Source: Alistipes sp. (GTDB lineage Bacteria > Bacteroidota > Bacteroidia > Bacteroidales > Rikenellaceae). Taken from it: a stretch of 64,000 nt of DNA. The notes beneath the pieces were generated by a model that saw only the letters and a list, made by a program, of their open reading frames with translations, had not been told where the DNA came from and did not search any database. Location of the stretch: assembly GCA_017408825.1 (NCBI GenBank), contig JAFQTX010000001.1:20406-84405 (forward strand). Reading direction: 5' to 3'. Of the stretch, positions 17,115 to 26,025 are shown in pieces. The translations under genes were made by a program, and so were the position numbers. Numbering within the stretch: the first letter of the stretch is position 1; each line of letters opens with the position of its first letter.

Positions 17115-18092
17115 ATGATGACAACAGAGGCTAAGAACCTACGAATAGTGTTTATGGGCACACCCGAGTTTGCGGCTACGTCGCTACGTCGATTAGTCGA
17201 TGAGGGTTATAATATTGTGGCGGTGGTGACTACACCCGATAAGCCCGCTGGCCGTGGTCAGAAGATGCACCTTAGCGATGTGAAGATCCTTGCTCAGGAG
17301 CTGGGACTTCATATCTTGCAGCCCGAGAAGTTGCGTGACGAGGCCTTTCTTGAGGCGCTACGTGCCTTACAACCCGACTTGGGTATTGTCATCGCCTTCC
17401 GTATGCTTCCCGAGGTGGTGTGGGCTATGCCTCGCCTCGGCACGTTCAACCTCCACGCCTCGCTCTTGCCCGAGTATCGTGGTGCTGCGCCTATCAACTG
17501 GGCGATTATCAATGGCGAGACACGTACGGGTGTCACTACATTTATGCTTAATCACGAGATCGACAAGGGTGCTATCATCGAGCAGCAGGCTGTCGATATT
17601 GCTGAGGAGGATAACATCGGCACGCTATACGATAAACTTATGAATGTAGGCTCGGAGCTTGTGCTGCGCACGGTGGATAAGATAGCTGTGGGGGAGTACG
17701 ACACCATTGAGCAGATGCATATCGACGAGAGTAGTCTGAAGCCAGCGCCCAAGATCTTTAAGGAGGATGGCCGCATAGATTGGCATCGCTCGGGACGTGA
17801 TATCATCAATCTTATACGTGGCCTGTCGCCCTATCCTGCGGCGTGGACCCCGATATTCAAGGATGGCGTTGAGTATGGCTCGGCAAAGGTGTTTGCCGCA
17901 CACTTTGTTGCCGAGGCAATGAGTGGTGAGGTGGGCGATGTGCATACCGACCTGCGCACAACGCTCGGCATTCGTTGCTCGGATGGCGTGGTATATATTG
18001 ATGAGATACAGCTGGCTGGAAAGAGACGTATGGCAATACGTGATCTTCTGCTCGGCTGGCGAGATGCCGCTACGTGTCGATTTGTCGAGTAG
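17115..18092 (+). CDS. fmt: Methionyl-tRNA formyltransferase
   Basis: A 325-residue enzyme transferring the formyl group of 10-formyltetrahydrofolate to Met-tRNAi for translation initiation. The N-terminal Rossmann part begins RIVFMGTPEFAATSL. The catalytic signature NLHASLLPEYRGAAPINWAI is complete, including the Asn, His and following Asp region (HEIDKGAII). The C-terminal OB-like tRNA-binding domain follows (residues ~210-325, ending AIRDLLLGWRDAATCRFVE). It is the last gene of the operon, 11 nt after the M23 peptidase; deformylase is not adjacent. Confidence 0.96.
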   Translation: MMTTEAKNLRIVFMGTPEFAATSLRRLVDEGYNIVAVVTTPDKPAGRGQKMHLSDVKILAQELGLHILQPEKLRDEAFLEALRALQPDLGIVIAFRMLPEVVWAMPRLGTFNLHASLLPEYRGAAPINWAIINGETRTGVTTFMLNHEIDKGAIIEQQAVDIAEEDNIGTLYDKLMNVGSELVLRTVDKIAVGEYDTIEQMHIDESSLKPAPKIFKEDGRIDWHRSGRDIINLIRGLSPYPAAWTPIFKDGVEYGSAKVFAAHFVAEAMSGEVGDVHTDLRTTLGIRCSDGVVYIDEIQLAGKRRMAIRDLLLGWRDAATCRFVE

Positions 18093-18117
18093 TGGATAGC
18101 TGATCTTTTAGGACTAT

Positions 18118-18240
18118 TTGGGCATTAGGACCATTAGGACCATTAAGACCATTAGGACCATTAGGACTATTAGGACCATTAGGACTATTAGGACCATTAG
18201 GACTATTAGGACTATTAGGACCATTACGAGGTCGGGTATC
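18118..18240. repeat. 9-nt tandem repeat tract (ATTAGGACC-type)
   Basis: About twelve copies of ATTAGGACC/ACTATTAGG-type 9-mers between fmt and the convergent permease gene, ending in GGACCATTACGAGGTCGGGT. The same closing sequence occurs inverted at 27664-27685, also beside degenerate copies of the 9-mer. In frame it would read (Ile-Arg-Thr)n, but no gene is supported. Confidence 0.85.
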
Positions 18241-18258
18241 TGGCCTCCTGTTATATCC

Positions 18259-19719
18259 CTATCTCTTTTTCTTGCCTCGCTTGAAGCGGCGACGTATGCT
18301 CTTTGCTATGCGGCGTATGCGTACATCGTACCAGTCGGTGTCGAGTAGCGATGAGTCGTTGGTGGCCTTGCGGGTGAGGTATATGGCGATAGGTGTTAGC
18401 GTGGCGATAGGCAACCACATACCGTAGAGAGCATCCCACGTACCCTCGCTCGACATCTTCTCGCCCGACACGCTGATGATATAGTAGAAGACGAAGAATA
18501 TCACCGAGATAACAATCGGCATACCAAGACCTCCCTTACGGATGATTGCTCCCAGTGGTGCGCCAATCATAAAGAATACAAGGATAGATATTGGCATAGT
18601 AAGCATTCTGTGCCACTCGTTCTCCGAGCGGTAGTACTGCGTGATTGCCACCTTTGAGCTCTGCTCGTCGAAACTATATGCGCCACGTGACATTCGTGCA
18701 GTGTTGTTGGCCTGCGAGAAGACCCTGGCACGCTGGCGTATAGGCAGCTTGGTTATCGAGTCGTAGAAGTTGATGGCCACAAAGTTGGTCTTGTCGAAAC
18801 GGATGCTGTCGCCACCGAGTATTGAGCTGTCACGAGGGAATATGCGCTCCTTGAATAGTGGGGCGTATGAGGCTGCTTGGCTCTCGTTGATCATATTCTG
18901 CAATGAGTCGCTAAGCTCCTGAAGACCAATCATATTGCGGGTCTTTGACTCGGTAAACTTCTTCGACATATCGCTTGTGCTCACCTTTGAGATAGGAAAT
19001 GCTCCATCCTGAGTCACGAAACTATGACGACGCAGGTTGTTGGTCTCGTACCAGCGCACGTTGCGTGAGTGCTCATATGTGTCACCATTGTAGAGCGTGA
19101 CATAGAGGAAGCTCTTGTCGTCCGAGAGGCTGATATATCCCGAGTCGGCAATGGTGGTGGTCATATCGCCATTTGTAGCTCGGGTGTCGAATATGATAAT
19201 GTCGGTAAGTAGCTTGGTCTTAGGGTCTTGGTGCCCTACACGGATGCTCATATCGGGGAGACCGTTGAAGAACATACCATCCTGAAACTCCATCTCTTGG
19301 CGCTGCTCACGAATATCGTAGAGAATGTCGTACATACGCTTGTTGGCATATGGCACGAGGTTGTTGGTGATGAAGAAACCACCGATGGCGATAAACGTTA
19401 CGAGGATGATTAGTGGCTTGAGGATGCGGGGGAGCGACATACCTGCCGACTTCATAGCCAGAAGCTCGAAGTTCTCGCCGAGATTACCCATAGCCATAAT
19501 CGCTGAGAGGAGCATTGCCAGAGGGAGACCCAGAGGGATCATATTGGCCGTTGCGCAGGCAAGCAGCTCTGCGATGGTGCTAACCTCGAGACCCTTACCT
19601 GTGAGCTCGTCGATATATCGCCATACGAAGTTCATCATCAGCACAAACTGCACGATGAAGAAGGTGACGATAAGCGGACCTAAGTAGGCCTTGAGTACGA
19701 GTAGGTGGATCTTTTTCAT
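18259..19719 (-). CDS. LptF/LptG (YjgP/YjgQ) family permease
   Basis: A 486-residue inner-membrane permease of the family that, with LptB, extracts lipopolysaccharide for transport to the outer membrane. Three N-terminal membrane helices are visible (LIVTFFIVQFVLMMNFVWRYI; LGLPLAMLLSAIMAMGNLGE; ILVTFIAIGGFFITNNLVPYANKR), then a large periplasmic beta-jellyroll region (~140-370), then three C-terminal helices (MPISILVFFMIGAPLGAIIRKGG; IVISVIFFVFYYIISVSGEKM; MWLPIATLTPIAIYL). The motif GAIIRKGGLGMP is characteristic. Bacteroidota often have fused or single LptF/G-type genes, so I do not choose F or G. The C-terminal ~40 residues are very basic. Confidence 0.9.
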   Translation of the reverse strand: MKKIHLLVLKAYLGPLIVTFFIVQFVLMMNFVWRYIDELTGKGLEVSTIAELLACATANMIPLGLPLAMLLSAIMAMGNLGENFELLAMKSAGMSLPRILKPLIILVTFIAIGGFFITNNLVPYANKRMYDILYDIREQRQEMEFQDGMFFNGLPDMSIRVGHQDPKTKLLTDIIIFDTRATNGDMTTTIADSGYISLSDDKSFLYVTLYNGDTYEHSRNVRWYETNNLRRHSFVTQDGAFPISKVSTSDMSKKFTESKTRNMIGLQELSDSLQNMINESQAASYAPLFKERIFPRDSSILGGDSIRFDKTNFVAINFYDSITKLPIRQRARVFSQANNTARMSRGAYSFDEQSSKVAITQYYRSENEWHRMLTMPISILVFFMIGAPLGAIIRKGGLGMPIVISVIFFVFYYIISVSGEKMSSEGTWDALYGMWLPIATLTPIAIYLTRKATNDSSLLDTDWYDVRIRRIAKSIRRRFKRGKKKR

Positions 19720-19780
19720 TAACTTAGCAATGAGTAATTAGTAATGAGCAGTTAAAAATTGGTAATTTGTTACTACTGTT

Positions 19781-20605
19781 TTAAGCCTTGGCCCTTTTGC
19801 TGTGCAAAGATAGTAGTTTTACACAAATAAGCGCAAGGGTGAGTGTAAATATTATGCAACTACCCGTCGGAAGGTCGAAATTGTAGCTCAGCACGAAGCC
19901 TACAATGTTGCCCACAACGCCGATGATGGCTGAGAGTAGGGCTATTTTCGAGAAATCCTTGGTCAGTGTGTTGGCTATCACCGTGGGGAGTGTGAGTAGC
20001 GACATAAGCAGGATGATACCCATAACCTTTATCGAGAGCACTATGGCCAGTGCCACGACAACAGCCATAACATAGGATATGAGCGTGACGTTCATACCCT
20101 GACTTCGTGCGTAGTCCTCGTCGAAGGTGATGTACATTATGCGACGCAGCAGGGTTATCGCTCCGATGACTATGATGGCTGTGAGCAGGGCGAGGAGTGC
20201 TATATCGCTACGATCGACGAGCAGAATATTTCCGAATAGATAACTCGTGAGATCCGATGCATAGCCTGGGCGTAGCGACATAAAGAGTGCGCCGAGGGCC
20301 ATACCTAACGACCAGATAATGCCTATGGCCGAGTCCTCGCGTAGCTTCACACGGCGTGATGCGAACTCGATGCCCAGGGCCGAGAGTATGGCTGCGAGCA
20401 TTGCTCCGAGCGTGGGGCTGAAACCACCATACAGCGCAATGCCGAGACCTCCGAACGAGGCGTGTGTGATACCCCCGCTGAGAAACACCATACGTCGAGA
20501 GACGATGTAGCTGCCCACAATGCCACAACTTATGCCCGAGAGGAGTGAGGCGAGGAGTGCTCGCTGCATAAAGTCGTAGGTGAGTATGTCCTCAATAAAT
20601 GCCAT
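19781..20605 (-). CDS. ABC-3 family metal ABC transporter permease (ZnuB/MntB-like)
   Basis: A 274-residue membrane protein with about eight hydrophobic segments. The opening DFMQRALLASLLSGISCGIVGSYIVSRRMVFLSGGITHASFGGLGIALYGG matches the ABC-3 family, including the family's conserved S-G-G-I-x-H-A/T-x-F/L-x-G stretch. It probably imports zinc or manganese with an ATPase and binding protein, but neither partner is adjacent. It lies 61 nt upstream of the LptF/G gene on the same strand, and it diverges from mtaB. The metal cannot be decided from the permease alone. Confidence 0.9.
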   Translation of the reverse strand: MAFIEDILTYDFMQRALLASLLSGISCGIVGSYIVSRRMVFLSGGITHASFGGLGIALYGGFSPTLGAMLAAILSALGIEFASRRVKLREDSAIGIIWSLGMALGALFMSLRPGYASDLTSYLFGNILLVDRSDIALLALLTAIIVIGAITLLRRIMYITFDEDYARSQGMNVTLISYVMAVVVALAIVLSIKVMGIILLMSLLTLPTVIANTLTKDFSKIALLSAIIGVVGNIVGFVLSYNFDLPTGSCIIFTLTLALICVKLLSLHSKRAKA

Positions 20606-20674
20606 TCGTAGTGCCGATACCTATTTTATAGAGTATATCGCACAAAGATAGTGCTTTTTTTGAAAACTACAACG

Positions 20675-20704
20675 TTGCCATTTGGCGAAAATGTTGTATC
20701 TTCG
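20675..20704 (+). promoter_or_regulatory. Promoter of mtaB
   Basis: TTG at 20675-20677, 19 nt, TATCTTCG at 20697-20704; the start is 23 nt further on. Confidence 0.55.
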
Positions 20705-20727
20705 CCCAAAAGTTTAAGTGCAAGAGT

Positions 20728-22029
20728 ATGTCACAGAAGCGAGTGAGTTTTCATACATTGGGCTGCAAGCTCAATTTTTCGGAGTCATCGACCATAGCAC
20801 GTGAGTTTGAGCGTGGTGGCTACCAGCGTGTTAGCCCAACGGCTGATACAGACGTGGCTGTGATAAATAGCTGCTCGGTAACCGAGCACGCCGATAAGAA
20901 GTGTCGTAATATTATCCGTAAAATACATCGTCGTAACCCCTCGGCAATAATTGCCGTAACGGGCTGTTATGCACAGCTTAAACCTCAGGATATTGCCGCT
21001 ATCGAGGGCGTAGACCTGGTGCTCGGAAACAACGACAAGGCCGATGTCTACCGCCGTGTGGAGGAGCTTAAGGCGAGCCGTGGCGAGGCCGAGGTGTATG
21101 GCTGCTCATACGACCAGATAAACCGCTTCTTTGCCGCCTACTCGTCGGGCGATCGTACCCGCTCGTTTCTTAAGGTGCAGGATGGCTGCGACTATAAGTG
21201 TGCCTACTGCACGATACACTATGCACGTGGCTCGAGCCGTAATATCTCTATCGAGGAGCTTGTGCGTGAGGCTGAGCAGATAGCCTCGGAGGGGCAGCGT
21301 GAGATTGTGATCACGGGGGTGAACACTGGAGACTTTGGACGCACCACGGGCGAACGTTTTATCGACCTGCTCAGGGCGCTCGATGGGGTAGAGGGTATTG
21401 ACCGCTACCGCATATCAAGCATCGAGCCAAACCTTATCACCGACGAGATTATCGAGTTCTGCGCCTCGTCGCCAAAGTTCGTGCCCCACTTCCATATCCC
21501 GCTCCAGAGTGGCTCTACACATATTCTGGGCCTTATGCGTCGTCGCTATACGGCAGAGAAATATCGTGAGCGCATAGCTAAAATCAGAGAGTTGATGCCC
21601 GATGCTTTTCTTGGTGTCGATGTCATCGTGGGCTTCCCTGGCGAGGGCGAGGAGGAGTTTATGGAGACATATAGGCTGTTGGAGGAGGTGGAAGCCTCGT
21701 TTTTGCATATATTCCCATTCTCGGAGCGCCCAGGAACTCCTGCTGTTGCGATGCCTAATAAGGTGCAGTCGAGCATCGCTACCCAGCGTGTTAGCCGCCT
21801 TGAGGAGCTTAGTACAAGACTGCATAAGTCGTTCGTTGAGAAATATTTAGGTCAGGTGCGTGAGGTGTTGTTCGAGAGTACCGACCGCCGAGGGATGATG
21901 TGTGGATATACGGATAACTATCTTCGTGTGAAGTGTAAGTACGACACTTCGCTAATTAACCAAATTTGTAAGGTTCGTCTTGTTGATATCGACGACGATG
22001 GCGATATTCGTGCTCAAATAGTTGGATAA
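20728..22029 (+). CDS. mtaB: tRNA t6A37 methylthiotransferase MtaB
   Basis: A 433-residue radical-SAM enzyme that adds a methylthio group to N6-threonylcarbamoyladenosine-37 in tRNAs decoding ANN codons. The N-terminal UPF0004 domain holds three cluster cysteines (HTLGCKLN, NSCSVTEHAD, TGCYAQL). The radical-SAM CxxxCxxC motif is DGCDYKCAYCTIHYARG at ~152-168. The C-terminal ~60 residues look like a TRAM domain (LFESTDRRGMMCGYTDNYLRVK). The HTLGCKLNFSES start and the length favour MtaB over MiaB or RimO. The stop is followed, after a 54-nt gap, by the sensor-like gene. Confidence 0.95.
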   Translation: MSQKRVSFHTLGCKLNFSESSTIAREFERGGYQRVSPTADTDVAVINSCSVTEHADKKCRNIIRKIHRRNPSAIIAVTGCYAQLKPQDIAAIEGVDLVLGNNDKADVYRRVEELKASRGEAEVYGCSYDQINRFFAAYSSGDRTRSFLKVQDGCDYKCAYCTIHYARGSSRNISIEELVREAEQIASEGQREIVITGVNTGDFGRTTGERFIDLLRALDGVEGIDRYRISSIEPNLITDEIIEFCASSPKFVPHFHIPLQSGSTHILGLMRRRYTAEKYRERIAKIRELMPDAFLGVDVIVGFPGEGEEEFMETYRLLEEVEASFLHIFPFSERPGTPAVAMPNKVQSSIATQRVSRLEELSTRLHKSFVEKYLGQVREVLFESTDRRGMMCGYTDNYLRVKCKYDTSLINQICKVRLVDIDDDGDIRAQIVG

Positions 22030-22083
22030 TTGCAACAAAAGTATTACTTTTGTCCGATTATATACACTTTTGAGATTACGACT

Positions 22084-22917
22084 ATGTGGAAACGAATAAA
22101 GGCCTTGTTTGCGGTTAAGGGCATCGAGCGCCGTATGCGTGTAGCCTTTACGAGCATTGTGCTGTTGCTTGTGTTTGCTGGTGCCACCTCGCTGCTTGAG
22201 CTCGAGCGTGTGAGCCACGATACCGAGCAGATACTCGTTGCCAGTGAGCAGAGTGTCGATGTTGCGGGACATATGCTTGCGGCACTTAGCGACCACAACG
22301 ATGCTATCATCTATATGGCTGTGGTGGGCGATACGTCGGTGCGCTATCGTGAGGCTCTGCGTGGCTCGATGTTGCAACTCGATGCTACGTGTGAGCGTGC
22401 TAATGAGCTTATGCCTGCGGTCGAGCACGATGGCCTCAATGATACTCTGGCGATGTATGTTGAGCGTCTTAATACCCTTGCCGAGGAGTATCTCGAGGGT
22501 AGGGTTTATGAGAATGTGATTCGCCGCAGGGTGAGTGACTCGCTGGCCACCAACCTATCGACTCGTAGCTGGTATGTCGATGAGTATAAGGTTGCATATA
22601 TCGACCTCTCGAGACAGATATCTCGCTATATGACCGACTCGCAGAGTGTGCTGAGCCCCAAGGTTAATCACCTTAGCCATACGGCACGTCGCTCGGTGAC
22701 GCCAGTCTTTATCTCGTTGCTGGTGATGTTCATCGTGGTGATGATGCTCTACTACTTCCTCAAGAAGCTATATGTGAAGCCTATACTGCGCATCAATCGC
22801 AGTCTGGGCGATTATCTCTCGTATAAAGTGCCTTTCGACGAGAGCATTGCCTGTGGCGATGAGATTGGACAGTTGCGTGACCGTATCGACACGCTAATCA
22901 CTAAGTCGAACAAATAG
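22084..22917 (+). CDS. Sensor-like membrane protein with HAMP-like tail and no output domain
   Basis: ATG at 22084 gives 277 residues. TM1 (AFTSIVLLLVFAGATSLLELE) is followed by ~170 periplasmic, helical residues (ASEQSVDVAGHMLAALSDHNDAIIYM; CERANELMPAVEHDGL) like a four-helix-bundle or CHASE3 sensor. TM2 (PVFISLLVMFIVVMMLYYFLKKLYVKPI) leads into a HAMP-like segment (RINRSLGDYLSYKVPF...DEIGQLRDRIDTLI). The protein stops there: no kinase, cyclase or methyl-accepting domain follows in frame. It is 11 nt before trkH, so it might sense a signal relevant to K+ uptake; that is only a guess from position. Confidence 0.75.
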   Translation: MWKRIKALFAVKGIERRMRVAFTSIVLLLVFAGATSLLELERVSHDTEQILVASEQSVDVAGHMLAALSDHNDAIIYMAVVGDTSVRYREALRGSMLQLDATCERANELMPAVEHDGLNDTLAMYVERLNTLAEEYLEGRVYENVIRRRVSDSLATNLSTRSWYVDEYKVAYIDLSRQISRYMTDSQSVLSPKVNHLSHTARRSVTPVFISLLVMFIVVMMLYYFLKKLYVKPILRINRSLGDYLSYKVPFDESIACGDEIGQLRDRIDTLITKSNK

Positions 22918-22928
22918 ATGCTCGGGCG

Positions 22929-24374
22929 ATGAGAGTACACGTTGTCATACGCTATATCGGTATGGTGCTGGTCTTTCTGGCAGCATTTATGCTTGCGTCG
23001 GCAGGTGTGTCGCTACTCAACAACCACGACTCGGCGCTATACCCACTCCTGCTGTCGTCGTTCGTAACGGCAATCTTGGGTCTCTTCCCGCTAATCTTCG
23101 TGGAGCGTGTCGAGGAGATTAAGACCAAGGAGGGATATGCTATCGTTGTGGGCTCGTGGCTTGTGGCCTGCGTTGTAGGTATGTTCCCCTACCTGATATG
23201 GGGTGGCGAGTTCTCGCTGGTGAACGCCTGGTTTGAGAGCGTGTCGGGATTTACAACTACGGGAGCATCTATACTCAACGACATAGAGTTTCTGCCCCGA
23301 GGTCTGCTCTTCTGGCGCTCGGCGACAACGTGGATTGGAGGTATCGGCGTGGTTATGTTTGCGCTGGTGATCCTCCCCTCGATGGGTCGTAGCCGTCAGA
23401 TGCTCTATAACGTGGAGCTCTCGACCATTGCTAAGGATAATTTCCACTACCGCTCGCGCGAGATTATGCGCATCCTTATCTTCGTATATCTCGGCCTCAC
23501 GTTGGCCACCACCGTGCTGCTCAAGCTCTCGGGGATGTGTTGGTTCGATGCTGCAACACACGCTATGTCGGCCTGCGGCACATCGGGATTTAGCACCAAG
23601 AACGCCTCGGTGGCATTCTTCGATAATCCTACTATCGAGCTGGTGATGATGGGCGCTATGACACTCTCGGGCATCCATTTCGGTGTGCTCTATGCCACGA
23701 TGACGGGACGACGCAACAATATTTTCCGCTCGGAGATCGTTCGTGTCTACGTCGGTATGATGGTTATCGCATCGCTGATTATTGCTGCCAACCTCTTCAG
23801 TGATGGCCTCTATCCTACGTTTGTGGAGTCGTTGCGCCACGCCTCGTTCCAGGTGGTGAGCGTCACCACAACCTCGGGATTTGCTACGGCAGATACTAAC
23901 CTATGGCCCTCGTTGGCGATAATACTGCTCATCTTCTGCTCGGTGGTGTGTGGCTGCGCTGGCTCGACATCGGGAGGTGTGAAGGTGGACCGTCTGGTTA
24001 TCGCCGCAAAGGTTATCCGCAACCGTGTGAAGCTGCAACAGCACCCTACGGCAGTGATTACGACGAGGACCGATGGCACGGTGCAGGGCGATAATGTGCT
24101 CAACCTGGTATTGACCTTTGTCGTGGCCTACATACTGCTGGTGTTGATGGGTACTATCGTATATGCGATGTTTGGATGCGATATAATGACCTCGTTCACA
24201 GCCTCGATTGCCTGTATTGGCAACGTGGGCCCAGGATTTGGCGAGGTGGGCTCGCTGGATAATTACTCTGAGCTGCCTACGATACTTAAGCTCAACTCTA
24301 CGCTGCTGATGCTTGTGGGACGTTTGGAGATATTCGGATTTATACAGTTGTTTTTCTTGCGCTCGTGGCGCTAA
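22929..24374 (+). CDS. trkH: TrkH-family potassium uptake protein
   Basis: A 481-residue inner-membrane K+ translocation subunit with four M1-P-M2 repeats. The four filter regions are recognisable: SGFTTTGASIL (~105), MSACGTSGFSTKN (~215), VVSVTTTSGFATADTN (~310) and ACIGNVGPGFGEVG (~428). Two extra N-terminal helices are present, as in TrkH. It normally needs the cytoplasmic NAD-binding regulator TrkA, which is not in the window. It is in a run with the sensor-like gene before it and the SPOR protein after it. Confidence 0.95.
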   Translation: MRVHVVIRYIGMVLVFLAAFMLASAGVSLLNNHDSALYPLLLSSFVTAILGLFPLIFVERVEEIKTKEGYAIVVGSWLVACVVGMFPYLIWGGEFSLVNAWFESVSGFTTTGASILNDIEFLPRGLLFWRSATTWIGGIGVVMFALVILPSMGRSRQMLYNVELSTIAKDNFHYRSREIMRILIFVYLGLTLATTVLLKLSGMCWFDAATHAMSACGTSGFSTKNASVAFFDNPTIELVMMGAMTLSGIHFGVLYATMTGRRNNIFRSEIVRVYVGMMVIASLIIAANLFSDGLYPTFVESLRHASFQVVSVTTTSGFATADTNLWPSLAIILLIFCSVVCGCAGSTSGGVKVDRLVIAAKVIRNRVKLQQHPTAVITTRTDGTVQGDNVLNLVLTFVVAYILLVLMGTIVYAMFGCDIMTSFTASIACIGNVGPGFGEVGSLDNYSELPTILKLNSTLLMLVGRLEIFGFIQLFFLRSWR

Positions 24375-24401
24375 TGGTTTGATTGATAGATAAGTGAAGA
24401 T

Positions 24402-26000
24402 ATGAATAGACGAAAGATTATAGTTGCGACATTTGCTGCCAGCCTCTTTGTGGCGCTCTCGGCATTTGCATTGAATGTGGCTCAGCGCCCAGGTATTAAG
24501 GAGCTGATGTCGAATAGAGAGTATGTCGAGCTCCTTGAGCGTAGCGAGCAGCTCTCTCTGCGTGCCGACTCGGTGAATACTCTTCTTGCCGAGCGTCGTG
24601 CGCTTATTGCCGATGCGGTGGAGGGTGAGGATGTCGCACCATTGCGTCGTGAGATTATCGCTCTCGAGCAGCTTAGCCACGACCTCTCGATAGAGCAGGG
24701 TGCGGTGACCCGTCGTATTGGCGAGATTGAGCAGGAGCACATTATGAACCAGCTGCTCAACAATCAAGAGCACGTTGTCGTGGGCGAGATTATCGACGAT
24801 GCCGATATGGACCATACAACTACGGCTCTGGCAAACCTCGTGGACAACGAGTGCTTCAAACAAGAACTTAAGGCCGAGGACTATGCCGACTTGCTAAGTG
24901 CGCAGCGTGAGGAGAGCGAGATGGTGCAACTCGCTGCACGCTATGCCGAGGCCTATGCCGAGCTTAAGGGTGTCGCCGAGGAGTATGCTAAGGCCGACCG
25001 TGCCAGCGTGGCAGAGCCGCTCTATGCTCGCTATGTGCAGCTATCTGCGGAGCTCGAGGAGCTGGATAAGAGTATGAACGATAAGTGGAACCATATCCTC
25101 GATGCCAAGTATTTCGCTATGGCCTATATCCTTGAGAAGTCGCACCGCTACGACATCTTGGATCGTGCCTCGAACAACTATCAGGCGATGCAGCAGCGCT
25201 GTGCTATGAACGATGGTGTCTACGCCTCGGATGCCTTGATGCGCTATGCCTTGGGTCGTCGCACGCTGCTGGGCTATGAGTGGGAGTTCGCTCGTGATAT
25301 GCGCCTAAAGCCTGCGCAGGACTCGTTGCGAGGTGTGCTCGATGGATATACCCCTCCCGTGTTCAGCCTCCAGAGGATAGAGCTCGAGCAGGGTAACTTT
25401 ATGGACTATGCTAAGGTGAAGATTGGCCGCACGAACTACTATGACGAGGAGAGCAACCCTCTGCCCGAGCTACGTGTGTTCGAGAGCGGCGTGATATATC
25501 GTATATCGCTGGGTAGGTATCGCAACAAGCAGACAATGACGCTGTTCAAGGGTGTTCAGCCTATGTCGGTAGAGCGCTCGGCAGATGGTATGTACTGCTA
25601 CTATGCTGGTGGCTATGCTACCGAGCAGGAGGCTCGTGACGATATGCAATTCCTCGAGGGCAAGGGGCTTAAGTCGCTCGAGATATGTTGCTGGAAGGAT
25701 GGCACTAAGAGCACGTTGTCGAAGCCAAAGAGCGTGTCATCGAGTGAGAAGAGTAGTTCTGCAACAAAGCCCTCGACACCTAAGGTGCAGTATATGGTGG
25801 TCGTGCGTGCCGATGCTATGAACGATAAGATGCGCTCGGTGATAAGGTCGGCAGCGGCGGGTAAGTCGATTTCGCGTAACGGAAATACCTATATCATAGG
25901 CCTATTTAGGGAGCGTGGCGAGGCTGATGTGTTGCTCACAACGCTCTCGGAGAACTTCCCGACGTTGGAGATGGCCATTCAGGAGACCAAGGTGGAGTAG
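24402..26000 (+). CDS. Secreted coiled-coil protein with C-terminal SPOR-like domains
   Basis: A 532-residue exported protein. MNRRKIIVATFAASLFVALSAFA is a signal peptide. Residues ~35-250 are almost wholly charged helix with heptad-like spacing (LLERSEQLSLRADSVNTLLAERRAL; EIIALEQLSHDLSIEQGAVTRRIGEIEQE), hence a long coiled coil. From ~330 the sequence resembles SPOR peptidoglycan-binding repeats: VIYRISLGRYRNKQTM...YYAGGYATEQEARDDMQFLEGKGLKS, and after a Ser/Lys linker a second, YMVVVRADAM...NTYIIGLFRERGEADVLLTTL. A role in cell-wall organisation or division is inferred from SPOR biology. Confidence 0.75.
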   Translation: MNRRKIIVATFAASLFVALSAFALNVAQRPGIKELMSNREYVELLERSEQLSLRADSVNTLLAERRALIADAVEGEDVAPLRREIIALEQLSHDLSIEQGAVTRRIGEIEQEHIMNQLLNNQEHVVVGEIIDDADMDHTTTALANLVDNECFKQELKAEDYADLLSAQREESEMVQLAARYAEAYAELKGVAEEYAKADRASVAEPLYARYVQLSAELEELDKSMNDKWNHILDAKYFAMAYILEKSHRYDILDRASNNYQAMQQRCAMNDGVYASDALMRYALGRRTLLGYEWEFARDMRLKPAQDSLRGVLDGYTPPVFSLQRIELEQGNFMDYAKVKIGRTNYYDEESNPLPELRVFESGVIYRISLGRYRNKQTMTLFKGVQPMSVERSADGMYCYYAGGYATEQEARDDMQFLEGKGLKSLEICCWKDGTKSTLSKPKSVSSSEKSSSATKPSTPKVQYMVVVRADAMNDKMRSVIRSAAAGKSISRNGNTYIIGLFRERGEADVLLTTLSENFPTLEMAIQETKVE

Positions 26001-26025
26001 TGTTGTAAATAATGAGATTATAGAT

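Noticed and set aside
18118-18348. 76-codon ORF with (Ile-Arg-Thr) repeats
   Set aside because: Product of the 9-nt tandem repeat; no start context and it overlaps the permease gene.
22030-22083. Upstream TTG start for the sensor-like gene
   Set aside because: It begins exactly at the mtaB stop and adds 18 residues before the natural MWKRIK start.
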